From CAZJRB01 sp964547995 (GTDB taxonomy: Bacteria; Planctomycetota; Planctomycetia; Pirellulales; Thermoguttaceae): a stretch of 37,054 bases of DNA. The translations under genes were made by a program, and so were the position numbers. Location: positions 1 to 37,054 of the forward strand of contig CAZJRB010000073.1 in the NCBI GenBank assembly GCA_964547995.1. The letters run 5' to 3'. Each line of letters opens with the position of its first letter. Within the stretch, counting starts at the first letter, position 1. Below the pieces are notes generated by a model. That model saw only the letters and a program-made list of their open reading frames with translations. It had not been told where the DNA came from and did no database searches. Below, one piece after another: positions 29,857 through 37,054 of this stretch.

Positions 29857-32800
29857 ATGACCACCACACACTACAGTAGATTGTTTCCCTTGGCTTACCT
29901 CGCCGCTTCGCTGGTTGCACAGCTTGCATGGGCGGAATCGGCCGAAGAGATTGTGAAGACCGCCGATCTTCCCGGCGGGCTCGTTGTACACGTGGGGTGT
30001 GGCGACGGCAAGGTCACTGCGTCGTTGTCGCCCGGCGAGAATGTCGTCGTACAAGGGCTCGACGGATCGGAGGCGAAAGTAGCGTCGGCCCGCCAGCATA
30101 TCCTCTCAAAGAACTTGTATGGGCGTGTCTCCGCGCAGCAGTGGCAGGGCGGGCCGCTCCCGTACAACGACAACCTTGTGAATCTCCTGCTGGTAGAGTC
30201 TACCGACGACGTCACCAAAGATGAAATGCTCCGCGTTCTGGTGCCAGGAGGCGTGGCTCACATAAGGAAAGGCGACCGCTGGGAGAAACTCGTCAAGAAG
30301 CCGTTGGCGGAGTTGGACGACTGGACGCACTCGCTCTACGACGCCAGCAGCAACGCCGTGTCGCGCGACCGGGTGGTTGCCCCGTCGAAGTTTTTGCAGT
30401 GGTTCTGCGGCCCGCGGTTCGGTCGGCAGCACGAACACATGAGCAGTTTCAGTGCGTTGGTCTCCGACGCCGGGCGGATCTTTTACATCGTCGACGAGGG
30501 CTCGCCCGTGTCGATCATGCTGCCTTCCGACTGGAAACTGATCGCGAAGGACGCCTACAACGGCGCCCTGCTATGGAAACGGCCAATCGCCGAGTGGCAC
30601 AGCCGCCACTGGCCGATGAAGAGCGGCCCGGTCGTGTTACCGCGACGCCTGGTGGCGATGGACGGCAATGTCTTCGTCACGCTCGGGATCAACGCCCCGA
30701 TCAGCGTGCTCGACGCGGACGACGGTAAGACACTCCGCGCGTTCGATCAGACCAAGGGCACCTTCGAGTTCGTCGTTTCCGACGGCGTCATTTTCGCGGT
30801 CGTAAACAAGAACGGGCGGCTGATGAACTACCGGCGGGAGTTCGAAGACATGGTCACCCAGCGAAACAACATCTTCCGGCAGTCGTTCCCCAACGAAGTG
30901 CGCGACGTGATGGCCGTCGACGCGAAGACCGGCAAGACGCTCTGGAAGATCGAATCACAGACGTCGCAGTCGAGCCTTTCGGCCGACGCCAAGCACGTGG
31001 CCTTTCACGATAACGAGGGCGTAGTCTGTTTGGACCGGGCCACCGGCAAGCAACTCTGGAAGACGCCGGTCGAGCAGGCCAAGCAATTCCAGTTCGGCCG
31101 CGGGTCGACGCTCGTTTTGACTGACGATGTTGTGCTGTTCTCCGGAATGGCCAAGAAAGTTACGGCACTTGCGGCCGACATCGGCAAGATCATTTGGACC
31201 GCCCCGCACACGACAACCGGGCACCATTCGCCGTACGATGTCTTCGTGATCGACGGCCAGGTCTGGTTCGGCCAGACGGCGTCGGGCCGTTCACCGGGCA
31301 CGTTCACCGGGCTCGATCTCCACACCGGTGAGGTCGTCAAAACGTTCGCTATGGCCAAGTCGCCCTATTGGTTCCACCATCGCTGCCACCGCGCCAGGGC
31401 GACCGACAACTTCATCATCGCCTCGCGAACCGGCACCGAGTTCATCGACTTCCGCAAGGGCACGTACGACGTGAACCACTGGGTCCGCGGGGCGTGTACC
31501 TACGGGATCATGCCGGCCAACGGACTGCTCTACGCCCCGACACACCCGTGTGCGTGCTACCTCTCGACGAAGCTATCGTATTTCAACGTGCTGGCTCCGC
31601 AGTCGCGAGTGACGTACCAAGAGAAAGAGCGGACGCCGAAGCAACGCTTGACACGCGGCCCGGCGTCTGATGCGAAAGTGAAACCGGACAAGGACGCGGC
31701 GTGGCCGTTTTACCGCCACGACATGTCGCGAAGCGGAGCCACGCCGCAAAAGGTCGCCGCGGACCCCAAGAGACTCTGGTCGACGCCGATCGGCGGCAAG
31801 CTGACCAGTTGCATCGTTGCCGGCGGCAAGGTCTTCGTGGCGTCAAAGGACACCCACACGCTCCATGCACTGGACGCCGAGTTCGGCAAGCCGACGTGGC
31901 AATTCACCGCCAATGGCCGAATCGACTCGCCCCCGGCGTATGTGGGCGGACGGGTCATCTTCGGCTCGGCCGACGGTTCGGTCTATTGTCTGACCGCGGG
32001 CGGCGGGGAACTGGTTTGGCGATACGACGCGGCGCCCCAACGACGACAGATCGTCGCCCTGGGCCAGTTCGAGTCGCCGTGGCCGGTCCATGGCAGCGTC
32101 TTCGTGCAGGACGACAAGGTCTACTGCATCGCCGGGCGCTCGCGTTTCATGGACGGCGGGATGCGGCTGCTGATCCTCGACGTCGCGACCGGTCGACTCG
32201 TCGGCGAAAGCCTGTTCGACGAAAAAGACATGGCGACCGGCAAGGACCTGCACACCCGCACCGCCGGGTTGTCGATGCCGACCGCGCTGACCGACATCCT
32301 CTCGGGCAACGGCAAGTACCTCTTCATGCACGACCAGGTCATCGATATGAAGGGCAAGACCGTCGATGCCGGTTCGCTGGGCGACGACGCCAACCATCTG
32401 TTCACACCGACCGGCTTCCTGGACGACAGCTCGTTCCACCGCACCTACTGGCTCTGGGGCAACCGGTTCCATTCGGGCTGGAACCAATGGTACAGGATGG
32501 GCCGCGTGGTGCCGGCCGGGCGGATCCTCTCGCACCGCGGCGGCTCGATCTTCGGATTCGGCCGCGTGCAGGGCGACTACCGCTGGGTCACGCCGCTGAA
32601 GTACCACCTCTTCCGCGTCGACAAGAAGCCGAGTCTGCTCGATCCGACTGCGAAGAAGAAGGAAGCCGGTTACGGCTCGCCGACGCAGAACAAGTTCAAG
32701 TACGACTGGAGCCGCGAGATGCCGATCTTCGTCAAGGCAATGGTCCTTGCCGATGAGACGCTGTTCGTCGTCGGGCCGCCGAACATCTTGGACGAGAAAG

Positions 32801-33033
32801 AAGATTGGAAGCGGATCTACGACGCGAAAACCGAAGCCAAGTTCGCCGAACAGGCGGAAATCTTCGAGGGAGCGGACGGCAGCCTGCTCTGGGCCGTTTC
32901 AGCCGATTCAGGCGAGGAACTGTCGGAGGTGAAATTGCAGTCGATTCCCGTCTGGGACGGAATGGCCGCCGCGTACGGCCGACTCTACTTGCCGATGCAG
33001 GATGGAACCATTGTCTGTCTCGGTAGGCAGTAG
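29857..33033 (+). CDS. Exported methyltransferase-like / PQQ beta-propeller protein
   Basis: The 1,058-residue protein has a signal peptide (LFPLAYLAASLVAQLAWAES). Residues about 40-140 resemble a class I SAM-methyltransferase fold (VVHVGCGDGKVTASLSPGEN motif I; LPYNDNLVNLLLVE; LRVLVPGGVAHIRKG). The remainder is two PQQ-type propeller parts with AxDxxTGKxLW blade motifs (VMAVDAKTGKTLWKIE; VVCLDRATGKQLWKTP; HALDAEFGKPTWQFTA; VYCLTAGGGELVWRYD). No PQQ-dehydrogenase active-site motif was seen, so a binding or sensor role is as likely as an enzyme. Start ATG 29857 (GGAAGG upstream). The combination is known from planctomycete genomes; why a SAM-fold domain should be exported is unclear. Confidence 0.88.
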   Translation: MTTTHYSRLFPLAYLAASLVAQLAWAESAEEIVKTADLPGGLVVHVGCGDGKVTASLSPGENVVVQGLDGSEAKVASARQHILSKNLYGRVSAQQWQGGPLPYNDNLVNLLLVESTDDVTKDEMLRVLVPGGVAHIRKGDRWEKLVKKPLAELDDWTHSLYDASSNAVSRDRVVAPSKFLQWFCGPRFGRQHEHMSSFSALVSDAGRIFYIVDEGSPVSIMLPSDWKLIAKDAYNGALLWKRPIAEWHSRHWPMKSGPVVLPRRLVAMDGNVFVTLGINAPISVLDADDGKTLRAFDQTKGTFEFVVSDGVIFAVVNKNGRLMNYRREFEDMVTQRNNIFRQSFPNEVRDVMAVDAKTGKTLWKIESQTSQSSLSADAKHVAFHDNEGVVCLDRATGKQLWKTPVEQAKQFQFGRGSTLVLTDDVVLFSGMAKKVTALAADIGKIIWTAPHTTTGHHSPYDVFVIDGQVWFGQTASGRSPGTFTGLDLHTGEVVKTFAMAKSPYWFHHRCHRARATDNFIIASRTGTEFIDFRKGTYDVNHWVRGACTYGIMPANGLLYAPTHPCACYLSTKLSYFNVLAPQSRVTYQEKERTPKQRLTRGPASDAKVKPDKDAAWPFYRHDMSRSGATPQKVAADPKRLWSTPIGGKLTSCIVAGGKVFVASKDTHTLHALDAEFGKPTWQFTANGRIDSPPAYVGGRVIFGSADGSVYCLTAGGGELVWRYDAAPQRRQIVALGQFESPWPVHGSVFVQDDKVYCIAGRSRFMDGGMRLLILDVATGRLVGESLFDEKDMATGKDLHTRTAGLSMPTALTDILSGNGKYLFMHDQVIDMKGKTVDAGSLGDDANHLFTPTGFLDDSSFHRTYWLWGNRFHSGWNQWYRMGRVVPAGRILSHRGGSIFGFGRVQGDYRWVTPLKYHLFRVDKKPSLLDPTAKKKEAGYGSPTQNKFKYDWSREMPIFVKAMVLADETLFVVGPPNILDEKEDWKRIYDAKTEAKFAEQAEIFEGADGSLLWAVSADSGEELSEVKLQSIPVWDGMAAAYGRLYLPMQDGTIVCLGRQ

Positions 33034-33035
33034 CG

Positions 33036-33060
33036 CCGCCCGCCCGCGTGGCCGGATGCT
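33036..33060 (+). repeat. GC-rich repeat, copy 4
   Basis: CCGCCCGCCCGCGTGGCCGG followed by ATGCT, immediately after the stop of the PQQ gene. Confidence 0.6.
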
Positions 33061-33120
33061 GTCGCGGTGGTTGCGATTATTGATTTCTTCCCCCGACAGC
33101 CTAAGATAGGGCCAAGACTC

Positions 33121-33174
33121 GGCAGGATGTTGTGCTGTTCGTGGCCAGCCGGTTTGCTTGGGGGCGAAGTGGGT
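33121..33174 (+). repeat. GGCAGGATGTTG repeat overlapping GntR stop
   Basis: GGCAGGATGTTGTGCTGTTC, GTGGCCAGCCGGTTTGCTTG, GGGGCGAAGTGGG. It ends at the stop codon of the minus-strand regulator gene. Just upstream, CCTAAGATAGGG resembles CTAAGATAGGGG found before the last copy near 36256. Confidence 0.75.
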
Positions 33175-33947
33175 TAGCCATCTTCGCCCAATTCGTTTCC
33201 GCTTAACTCTCTCAACATGTCATCCACAACCTCCGCCTCTTCGGAAATCCCGATCGGTGGTTGAGATTGATTCCGGTCGTAGTTGTCCAGGGCCTGCTGC
33301 AGTCCTATTCGAATGTGCTTCGTAAGCAGGTCTTTCGCCAGATCCACGTCTTTCTGTTTGATGGCATCGAGGATTCGCTGGTGGAATGAATGGGCGTCAG
33401 TGATGACAGTTAAGTCGTGGAAGTGTCGCTGTGTGATGAAAAGGCGATTGAACATCCGCATTTCGTCGACGATCTTTTCAATGCGCTCGTTACCAGCAGC
33501 ACGTATCAACAACGTGTGGAACGTCATGTCCACACTGACGAAGAGTTTGAGCAGATCACCTTCGAGGTACTTGTCGCCAGACTTCTCGAACTCGCAAGCG
33601 ATGTCCTGCATCTTATCGCAAAGCTTGTCCAGTATATTGACTTCCTCCAAGGAAATCTTGTCGATGGCTAGGCCAACTGCGTAGGGTTCGAGTCCCTCGC
33701 GAATCTGGTACAACTCAATCAGATCATGGCGATTGGGTTTACAAACGATCGTGCCATACCGCGGTACTTGCTCGACCAGTCCCTCTAATTGCAGTTGTCG
33801 GATCGCCTCACGGACTGGAGTGCGTCCGATTCCAATCTCCTTGGAAAGTGAAAGTTCCGATACCATGCTACCAGTCTGCAACGAACCCGTCAGGATCTTC
33901 TCTCGAAGGTATTTGTAGGCTTGGTCGCGAAGAGATGTCTTGGTCAT
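33174..33947 (-). CDS. GntR-family transcriptional regulator (FadR/FCD type)
   Basis: The 257-residue DNA-binding regulator has an N-terminal winged helix (LREKILTGSLQTGSMVSELS, then LSKEIGIGRTPVREAIRQLQ and LEGLVEQVPRYGT, the classical GntR motif) and an FCD effector domain with helix motifs and metal-binding residues (VDMTFHTLLIRAAGNERI; DAHSFHQRILDAIKQKDVDL; LTKHIRIGLQQAL). FCD proteins sense small carboxylates. The start is taken at the ATG at 33947 (MTKTSLRDQAYKYLREKI); the 37 codons upstream in frame do not look like GntR. No obvious target operon is next to it: neighbours are the PQQ gene and an isochorismatase-like gene. Confidence 0.9.
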   Translation of the reverse strand: MTKTSLRDQAYKYLREKILTGSLQTGSMVSELSLSKEIGIGRTPVREAIRQLQLEGLVEQVPRYGTIVCKPNRHDLIELYQIREGLEPYAVGLAIDKISLEEVNILDKLCDKMQDIACEFEKSGDKYLEGDLLKLFVSVDMTFHTLLIRAAGNERIEKIVDEMRMFNRLFITQRHFHDLTVITDAHSFHQRILDAIKQKDVDLAKDLLTKHIRIGLQQALDNYDRNQSQPPIGISEEAEVVDDMLRELSGNELGEDG

Positions 33948-34341
33948 GCGTTCACTCGGATGTAATGGAATTGATTTGCTGATGACACAATGTACGGATA
34001 CCAGTAACAAACCACGGTGCAGGAAGTGTTTGGAGAACCACAGAACTTCCTTGCTCAAGTCCGTGCGAGCCTACAAAAATCAGCAGCCATCTTGTCCGTG
34101 GCCGTGAGTTGAAAGGCTTTGTCACAGCGTATCTTAATCCAGTATTGCCGCATACCTCACGAAATGGACACGAATTCTGTCGCTTCTGCGGTTCCTGATA
34201 TACCACGCATCGTTTGGCTTGTGATGTGTTAGTAATATCTTAGATCCAGGCCATGAGCTACACATGCACGCGATGCGGTTCCAACAATAGTTTCGAGGCA
34301 GTCGGCTCTTACGCCCGGCGTGACGGGTAGGCCGTTCGCCA
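33948..34341. other. Gene-less stretch upstream of GntR regulator
   Basis: I see no convincing gene on either strand here. Short open frames lack protein character. The part next to 33947 should contain the regulator's own promoter, but no clear -35/-10 pair or palindromic operator could be assigned. Confidence 0.5.
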
Positions 34342-34425
34342 GCACGCTGTTGTGCTGTTCGTGGCCAACGCGAAAGCAGGATTGGCAGGATGTTGTGCTG
34401 TTCGTGGCCAACGCTTGGTTGCGAA
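34342..34425 (+). repeat. Two tandem copies of the GGCAGGATGTTG repeat
   Basis: 34342-34371: GCACGCTGTTGTGCTGTTCG, TGGCCAACGC. 34384-34425: GGCAGGATGTTGTGCTGTTC, GTGGCCAACGCTTGGTTGCG, AAG. They lie just upstream of the isochorismatase-like gene. Confidence 0.75.
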
Positions 34426-34477
34426 GTGGACGAAGCCGCGCCTTGCCTCCCGGTGGTCCATGCAGTATCGTTGGGTG

Positions 34478-35062
34478 ATGAGCAGCCAGAAACCACCTCC
34501 GCGTAGCGGCTCGCTGATGTCGCCCGACAATTCGGCCCTCTTGGTGATCGACGTCCAACAGAAACTCGTCCCAGCGATCCGCGACGGCGAGCGGGTCGCC
34601 TTCAACGTCCGGCGGTTGGTCGACGGCGCGCGACTGTTGGGCGTCGCCGTCACCGCCAGCGAGCAATACCCCAAGGGCCTCGGCCCCACACTCCCGCAGA
34701 TCGCCGAGCGGTTGGAAGGCCAGCCGACAGAGAAGATGTCGTTCAGTGCCGGTGGGCGTTCCGAGATATTCGCCGACCTTCTCGCCCGCGACATCCATAC
34801 GGTGCTGGTATGCGGAATCGAAACACACGTCTGTGTGCAGCAGACGGTGCTCGACTTGCTGACCAGCCACTGGCGCGTGTTCGTCGCGGTCGACGCGGTC
34901 GGCAGCCGTTTCGCCGTCGACCACGAGACGTCGCTTCGCCGGATGGAGGCCGCCGGAGCGGTCCCGACCACGACCGAATCGGTCCTCTTCGAATGGTGCG
35001 AAACAGCCGAGCACCCGCACTTCAAGCAAATCAGCCGCCTCGTCCGTGAAATGGGGCCGTAG
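34478..35062 (+). CDS. Isochorismatase-like hydrolase
   Basis: The 194-residue cytosolic enzyme belongs to the isochorismatase/nicotinamidase superfamily, which cleaves amide or vinyl-ether bonds. The catalytic triad is visible: Asp25 (ALLVIDVQQKLV), Lys86 (GQPTEKMSFSA), Cys119 (VLVCGIETHVCVQQTVLDL). The usual cis-peptide GIETHVCV is intact. The C-terminal DAVGSRFAVDHETSLRRMEA and ESVLFEW fit YcaC-type members. The substrate is not evident. The start is ATG 34478, although MSPDNSAL at 34517 is possible. The frame is open upstream to 34352, but that is repeat DNA. No partner gene is adjacent. Confidence 0.9.
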   Translation: MSSQKPPPRSGSLMSPDNSALLVIDVQQKLVPAIRDGERVAFNVRRLVDGARLLGVAVTASEQYPKGLGPTLPQIAERLEGQPTEKMSFSAGGRSEIFADLLARDIHTVLVCGIETHVCVQQTVLDLLTSHWRVFVAVDAVGSRFAVDHETSLRRMEAAGAVPTTTESVLFEWCETAEHPHFKQISRLVREMGP

Positions 35063-35282
35063 TCGCAGGTCCTACGTAACGACACGGCTTGGCGGAGAAT
35101 GCTTGGTCGGACTGGCTGCAAAGCGGCCAGGTGAGAGATTTCACTACCTTGTGGCGAGATTTCTCATGCCTCGCCGCCTTCTCTGTTCGCGTAAGTTGCT
35201 CTGCGCCAGAGACTTGCGGTTTTCCTTCGAGTGGCCCGCCATTTGCTTTTTGGTCTCAGTGACACTGTCTAGGGCGTTTCCG

Positions 35283-36254
35283 ATGGAAGAAGCATCACCC
35301 AAACTACACTGGTTTCAGTACAGTCTGCGGTCGCTGCTTGTTTTCGTGACGATCTGCGCCATCCCGTGTAGTTGGTTTGCGTGCAAGATGGTGGAGGCTA
35401 ACCGGCAGAGGGAGGTGGTGGCGGCGATTCGAAAACTGAAAGGGGGCATGATGTATGACTACCATTTCGGTGGCGACGGACGCATCATCTTCGATGCGAA
35501 TTCTCCGCATCCGGTATGGCTTCGGAAGCATCTCGGTGAGGATTTTCTCTCGGATGTGGTTTTCGTCAACCTTTCTGAAACTCCCGTGAGTAATGCAGGA
35601 TTAGAACAGCTAAGTGGGCTGCCCAAGCTTGAATGGTTGATCCTTGACTCCACGGGAGTTGGCAACACCGGGCTGGAACATTTCCAGCGGCTGACCAACA
35701 TCAGCAATCTGTCCCTTTATGACACGCAAGTCAGCGACGCCGGGTTGCAGCATCTCCAGGGGCTGACCAAACTCCACTACCTGTGCGTCAGTAACACGGC
35801 GGTCACCGATGCCGGTCTGGAACATCTAAAGGGGATGGCCAACCTCGAAAGGTTGTATCTCAGTAGTACGCAAGTCACCGACGTCGGGCTGGGGCATCTT
35901 CGCGGGTTGACCAATCTCGAACTGCTGTACCTCGACCGCACGGAAGTCACCGACGCCGGGCTCGAACATCTGAAGGGCTTAACCAGCCTTGAGTGGCTGG
36001 AACTCGATGGCACGCAAATCACCGACGCTGGGTTGGAACATCTCAACGGGCTAACCGAACTCGAAAGGTTGGACCTCAGCGACACGCAAGTTACGAACGC
36101 TGGGTTGGTGTATCTCAAGGAGCTGGCCAAACTCAAATGGCTGGACCTCTATGGCACAATAGTCACCCCCGAAGGCGTCAAGGAACTCCAGCAAGCATTA
36201 CCGAACTGTGAAATTAAGCTACTAACCGCTCACATTGCTTCCTTCCCACGATAG
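35283..36254 (+). CDS. Membrane-anchored leucine-rich-repeat protein
   Basis: From the ATG at 35283 the 323-residue protein has a membrane helix near the start (LHWFQYSLRSLLVFVTICAI) with a basic RQREVV segment, a short linker, then about eight 24-residue leucine-rich repeats (VTDAGLEHLKGLTSLEWLEL, DGTQITDAGLEHLNGLTELE, RLDLSDTQVTNAG). It is probably held at the membrane with the repeats free to bind proteins; LRR topology side is unclear. A truncated relative of its N-terminus lies at 10026. The frame is open to 35046 but that region lacks protein character. It may lie on its own transcript. Confidence 0.88.
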   Translation: MEEASPKLHWFQYSLRSLLVFVTICAIPCSWFACKMVEANRQREVVAAIRKLKGGMMYDYHFGGDGRIIFDANSPHPVWLRKHLGEDFLSDVVFVNLSETPVSNAGLEQLSGLPKLEWLILDSTGVGNTGLEHFQRLTNISNLSLYDTQVSDAGLQHLQGLTKLHYLCVSNTAVTDAGLEHLKGMANLERLYLSSTQVTDVGLGHLRGLTNLELLYLDRTEVTDAGLEHLKGLTSLEWLELDGTQITDAGLEHLNGLTELERLDLSDTQVTNAGLVYLKELAKLKWLDLYGTIVTPEGVKELQQALPNCEIKLLTAHIASFPR

Positions 36255-36282
36255 ACTAAGATAGGGGCGACGGACGTTTGTG

Positions 36283-36328
36283 GCAGGATGCAGGATGATG
36301 CAGGATGTTGTGCCGTTCGTGGCCAATC
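36283..36328 (+). repeat. GGCAGGATGTTG repeat, last copy
   Basis: GCAGGATGCAGGATGATG (36283 on) leads into CAGGATGTTGTGCCGTTCGT, GGCCAATCG. The short GCAGGAT unit is repeated three times before the core. The copy lies 20 bases upstream of the esterase gene start. Confidence 0.7.
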
Positions 36329-36347
36329 GAACAACAAGGAGAGCACA

Positions 36348-37054
36348 ATGAACTCGTTTGCACGATGTACCTTTGCTGTTCTGTTTCTCGCCTTAACCGC
36401 TCACGCTGATGAGAGTAACGTTCGCGAATACCTGAATCTGCTCGCTTCGCGCATCAGCAAAGAGCCGCCGCCCGCCAGCGCAAACGAGTGGGACAAATCG
36501 AGTAAAGCGCGGCGAATAAAACTGATGAGGATGCTGGGGCTTGATCCGCTTCCGAAGAGGACACCGCTCAGCCCGCGTTACGTCGGCGAGCCGGTTGAAC
36601 TTGAAAGATGCACTTTTCGTCGTGTGGTGTTTGAGAGTTCGCCGGGCATTTACGTCGCCGCGCACCTTTACATCCCCAAAGGCGTGACCTTCCCCGCACC
36701 CGCGGTCGTTTACGTGCCTGGACACAGCCGACGCGACGGTTACTTCCGCCATTCGCTTGCTTACGGTTCAAACGGTTACGTTACGATCGGATTACCGATG
36801 GTGGGCGAGGAAGGAAAGATCGATGATGGCTGTGGCAAGTGCGGCCACTACGGCCCGTACTACGGCAACTTTCACTGGTACTCGACCGGTTACAACCCCG
36901 CAGGCGCCGAAGTGTGGGACACCATGCGCGCGATTGATTTTCTGATTCAGTTGAAAACGCCAAATGGAGAGCCGATGGTCGATGCAAGACGCATTGGCAT
37001 TGTAATGGTTCACCGTGAACTGGAATCTCGGCGGGTCAGAATAAGCAACAATTG
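36348..37054 (+). CDS. Secreted esterase-like alpha/beta hydrolase (partial; runs off window)
   Basis: The gene begins at ATG 36348 (AAGGAGAG about seven bases upstream) and is open to the end of the window. A signal peptide (RCTFAVLFLALTAHADES) is followed by a helical segment and the strands of an acetyl-xylan-esterase-like hydrolase: FESSPGIYVAAHLYIPKG, FPAPAVVYVPGHSRRDGYFR, NGYVTIGLPMVGEEGK, GAEVWDTMRAIDFLIQL and VDARRIGI. In relatives the next residues are the nucleophile elbow (GxSGG). Here the sequence reads VMVHRELESRRVRISNN instead, from about 37003. The gene may be interrupted there, or the end of the sequence may be misassembled. Confidence 0.8.
   Translation, partial: MNSFARCTFAVLFLALTAHADESNVREYLNLLASRISKEPPPASANEWDKSSKARRIKLMRMLGLDPLPKRTPLSPRYVGEPVELERCTFRRVVFESSPGIYVAAHLYIPKGVTFPAPAVVYVPGHSRRDGYFRHSLAYGSNGYVTIGLPMVGEEGKIDDGCGKCGHYGPYYGNFHWYSTGYNPAGAEVWDTMRAIDFLIQLKTPNGEPMVDARRIGIVMVHRELESRRVRISNN

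Noticed and set aside
31701..32756. A 351-codon frame inside the PQQ gene
   Set aside because: It is Arg/Gly/Pro-rich, as expected from a shifted frame of a GC-rich gene; no domain is recognisable.
28250..34430. Minus-strand reading of the repeat as a small protein (GHEQHNILP or ATNSTTSCP)
   Set aside because: The same bases give repeated peptides in more than one frame; the similarity is at the DNA level, so they are repeats rather than genes.

Overview
The window looks like chromosomal DNA of a Planctomycetota bacterium, probably uncultured and near the Pirellulales. This is inferred from protein content, not from a marker gene. The signs are many signal-peptide proteins built from ankyrin, HEAT, LRR, SHD1, NPCBM-like, LamG, FGE-sulfatase, sialidase-type and PQQ-propeller domains; an N-terminal membrane motif (WFQYSLRSLLVF..CAIPCSWF) typical of planctomycete proteins; and few operons. 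No rRNA, tRNA or CRISPR array was seen.

Layout. 1-5944: secreted repeat-protein region with two ankyrin proteins, a DUF1579-like protein, an ankyrin remnant overlapping a HEAT-repeat lipoprotein, and an unusual small protein joining a zinc ribbon, a DnaK subdomain-IIB-like segment, an L7/L12 C-terminal-like segment and a membrane anchor. 6029-10668: a one-strand island of small cytosolic proteins (SMI1/KNR4 and other immunity-like or unknown families), several intact and at least two broken by one-base deletions, with an inverted-repeat element and a recurring GGGCGAAC motif. No toxin is visible. 10848-14032: a 54-residue two-helix membrane protein on the minus strand, a PIG-L deacetylase and a secreted sialidase-like protein. 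14149-20023: a strong promoter followed by four secreted proteins of unknown function; two share a C-terminal domain and one has tandem ExbD/TolR-like domains. A stray tail of an ExbD-like paralogue follows the last gene. 20082-21777: mobile-element debris, with a phage tape-measure N-terminus fused in frame to an unrelated C-terminal domain, a phage remnant and a 3'-truncated IS21-type transposase. 21791-37054: secreted hydrolases and enzymes (SGNH hydrolase, FGE protein, LamG protein, alpha/beta hydrolase, methyltransferase-PQQ protein), a GntR regulator, an isochorismatase-like hydrolase, an LRR protein and an esterase that runs off the window. A complete ISKra4-type insertion sequence separates the divergent FGE and LamG paralogues.

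Three short repeat families are scattered between genes from 21.8 kb onward. One carries a promoter-like extended -10 box, one has a GGCAGGATGTTGTGCTGTTC core (about nine copies), and one is GC-rich. The secreted enzymes suggest breakdown or sensing of sulfated or acetylated glycans, but no complete pathway is present.

The items most worth a second look are the DnaK/L12 chimera at 3715-4290, the orphan immunity-like island, the promoter-bearing repeat, the paralogue pair with swapped effector domains, and the tape-measure chimera.
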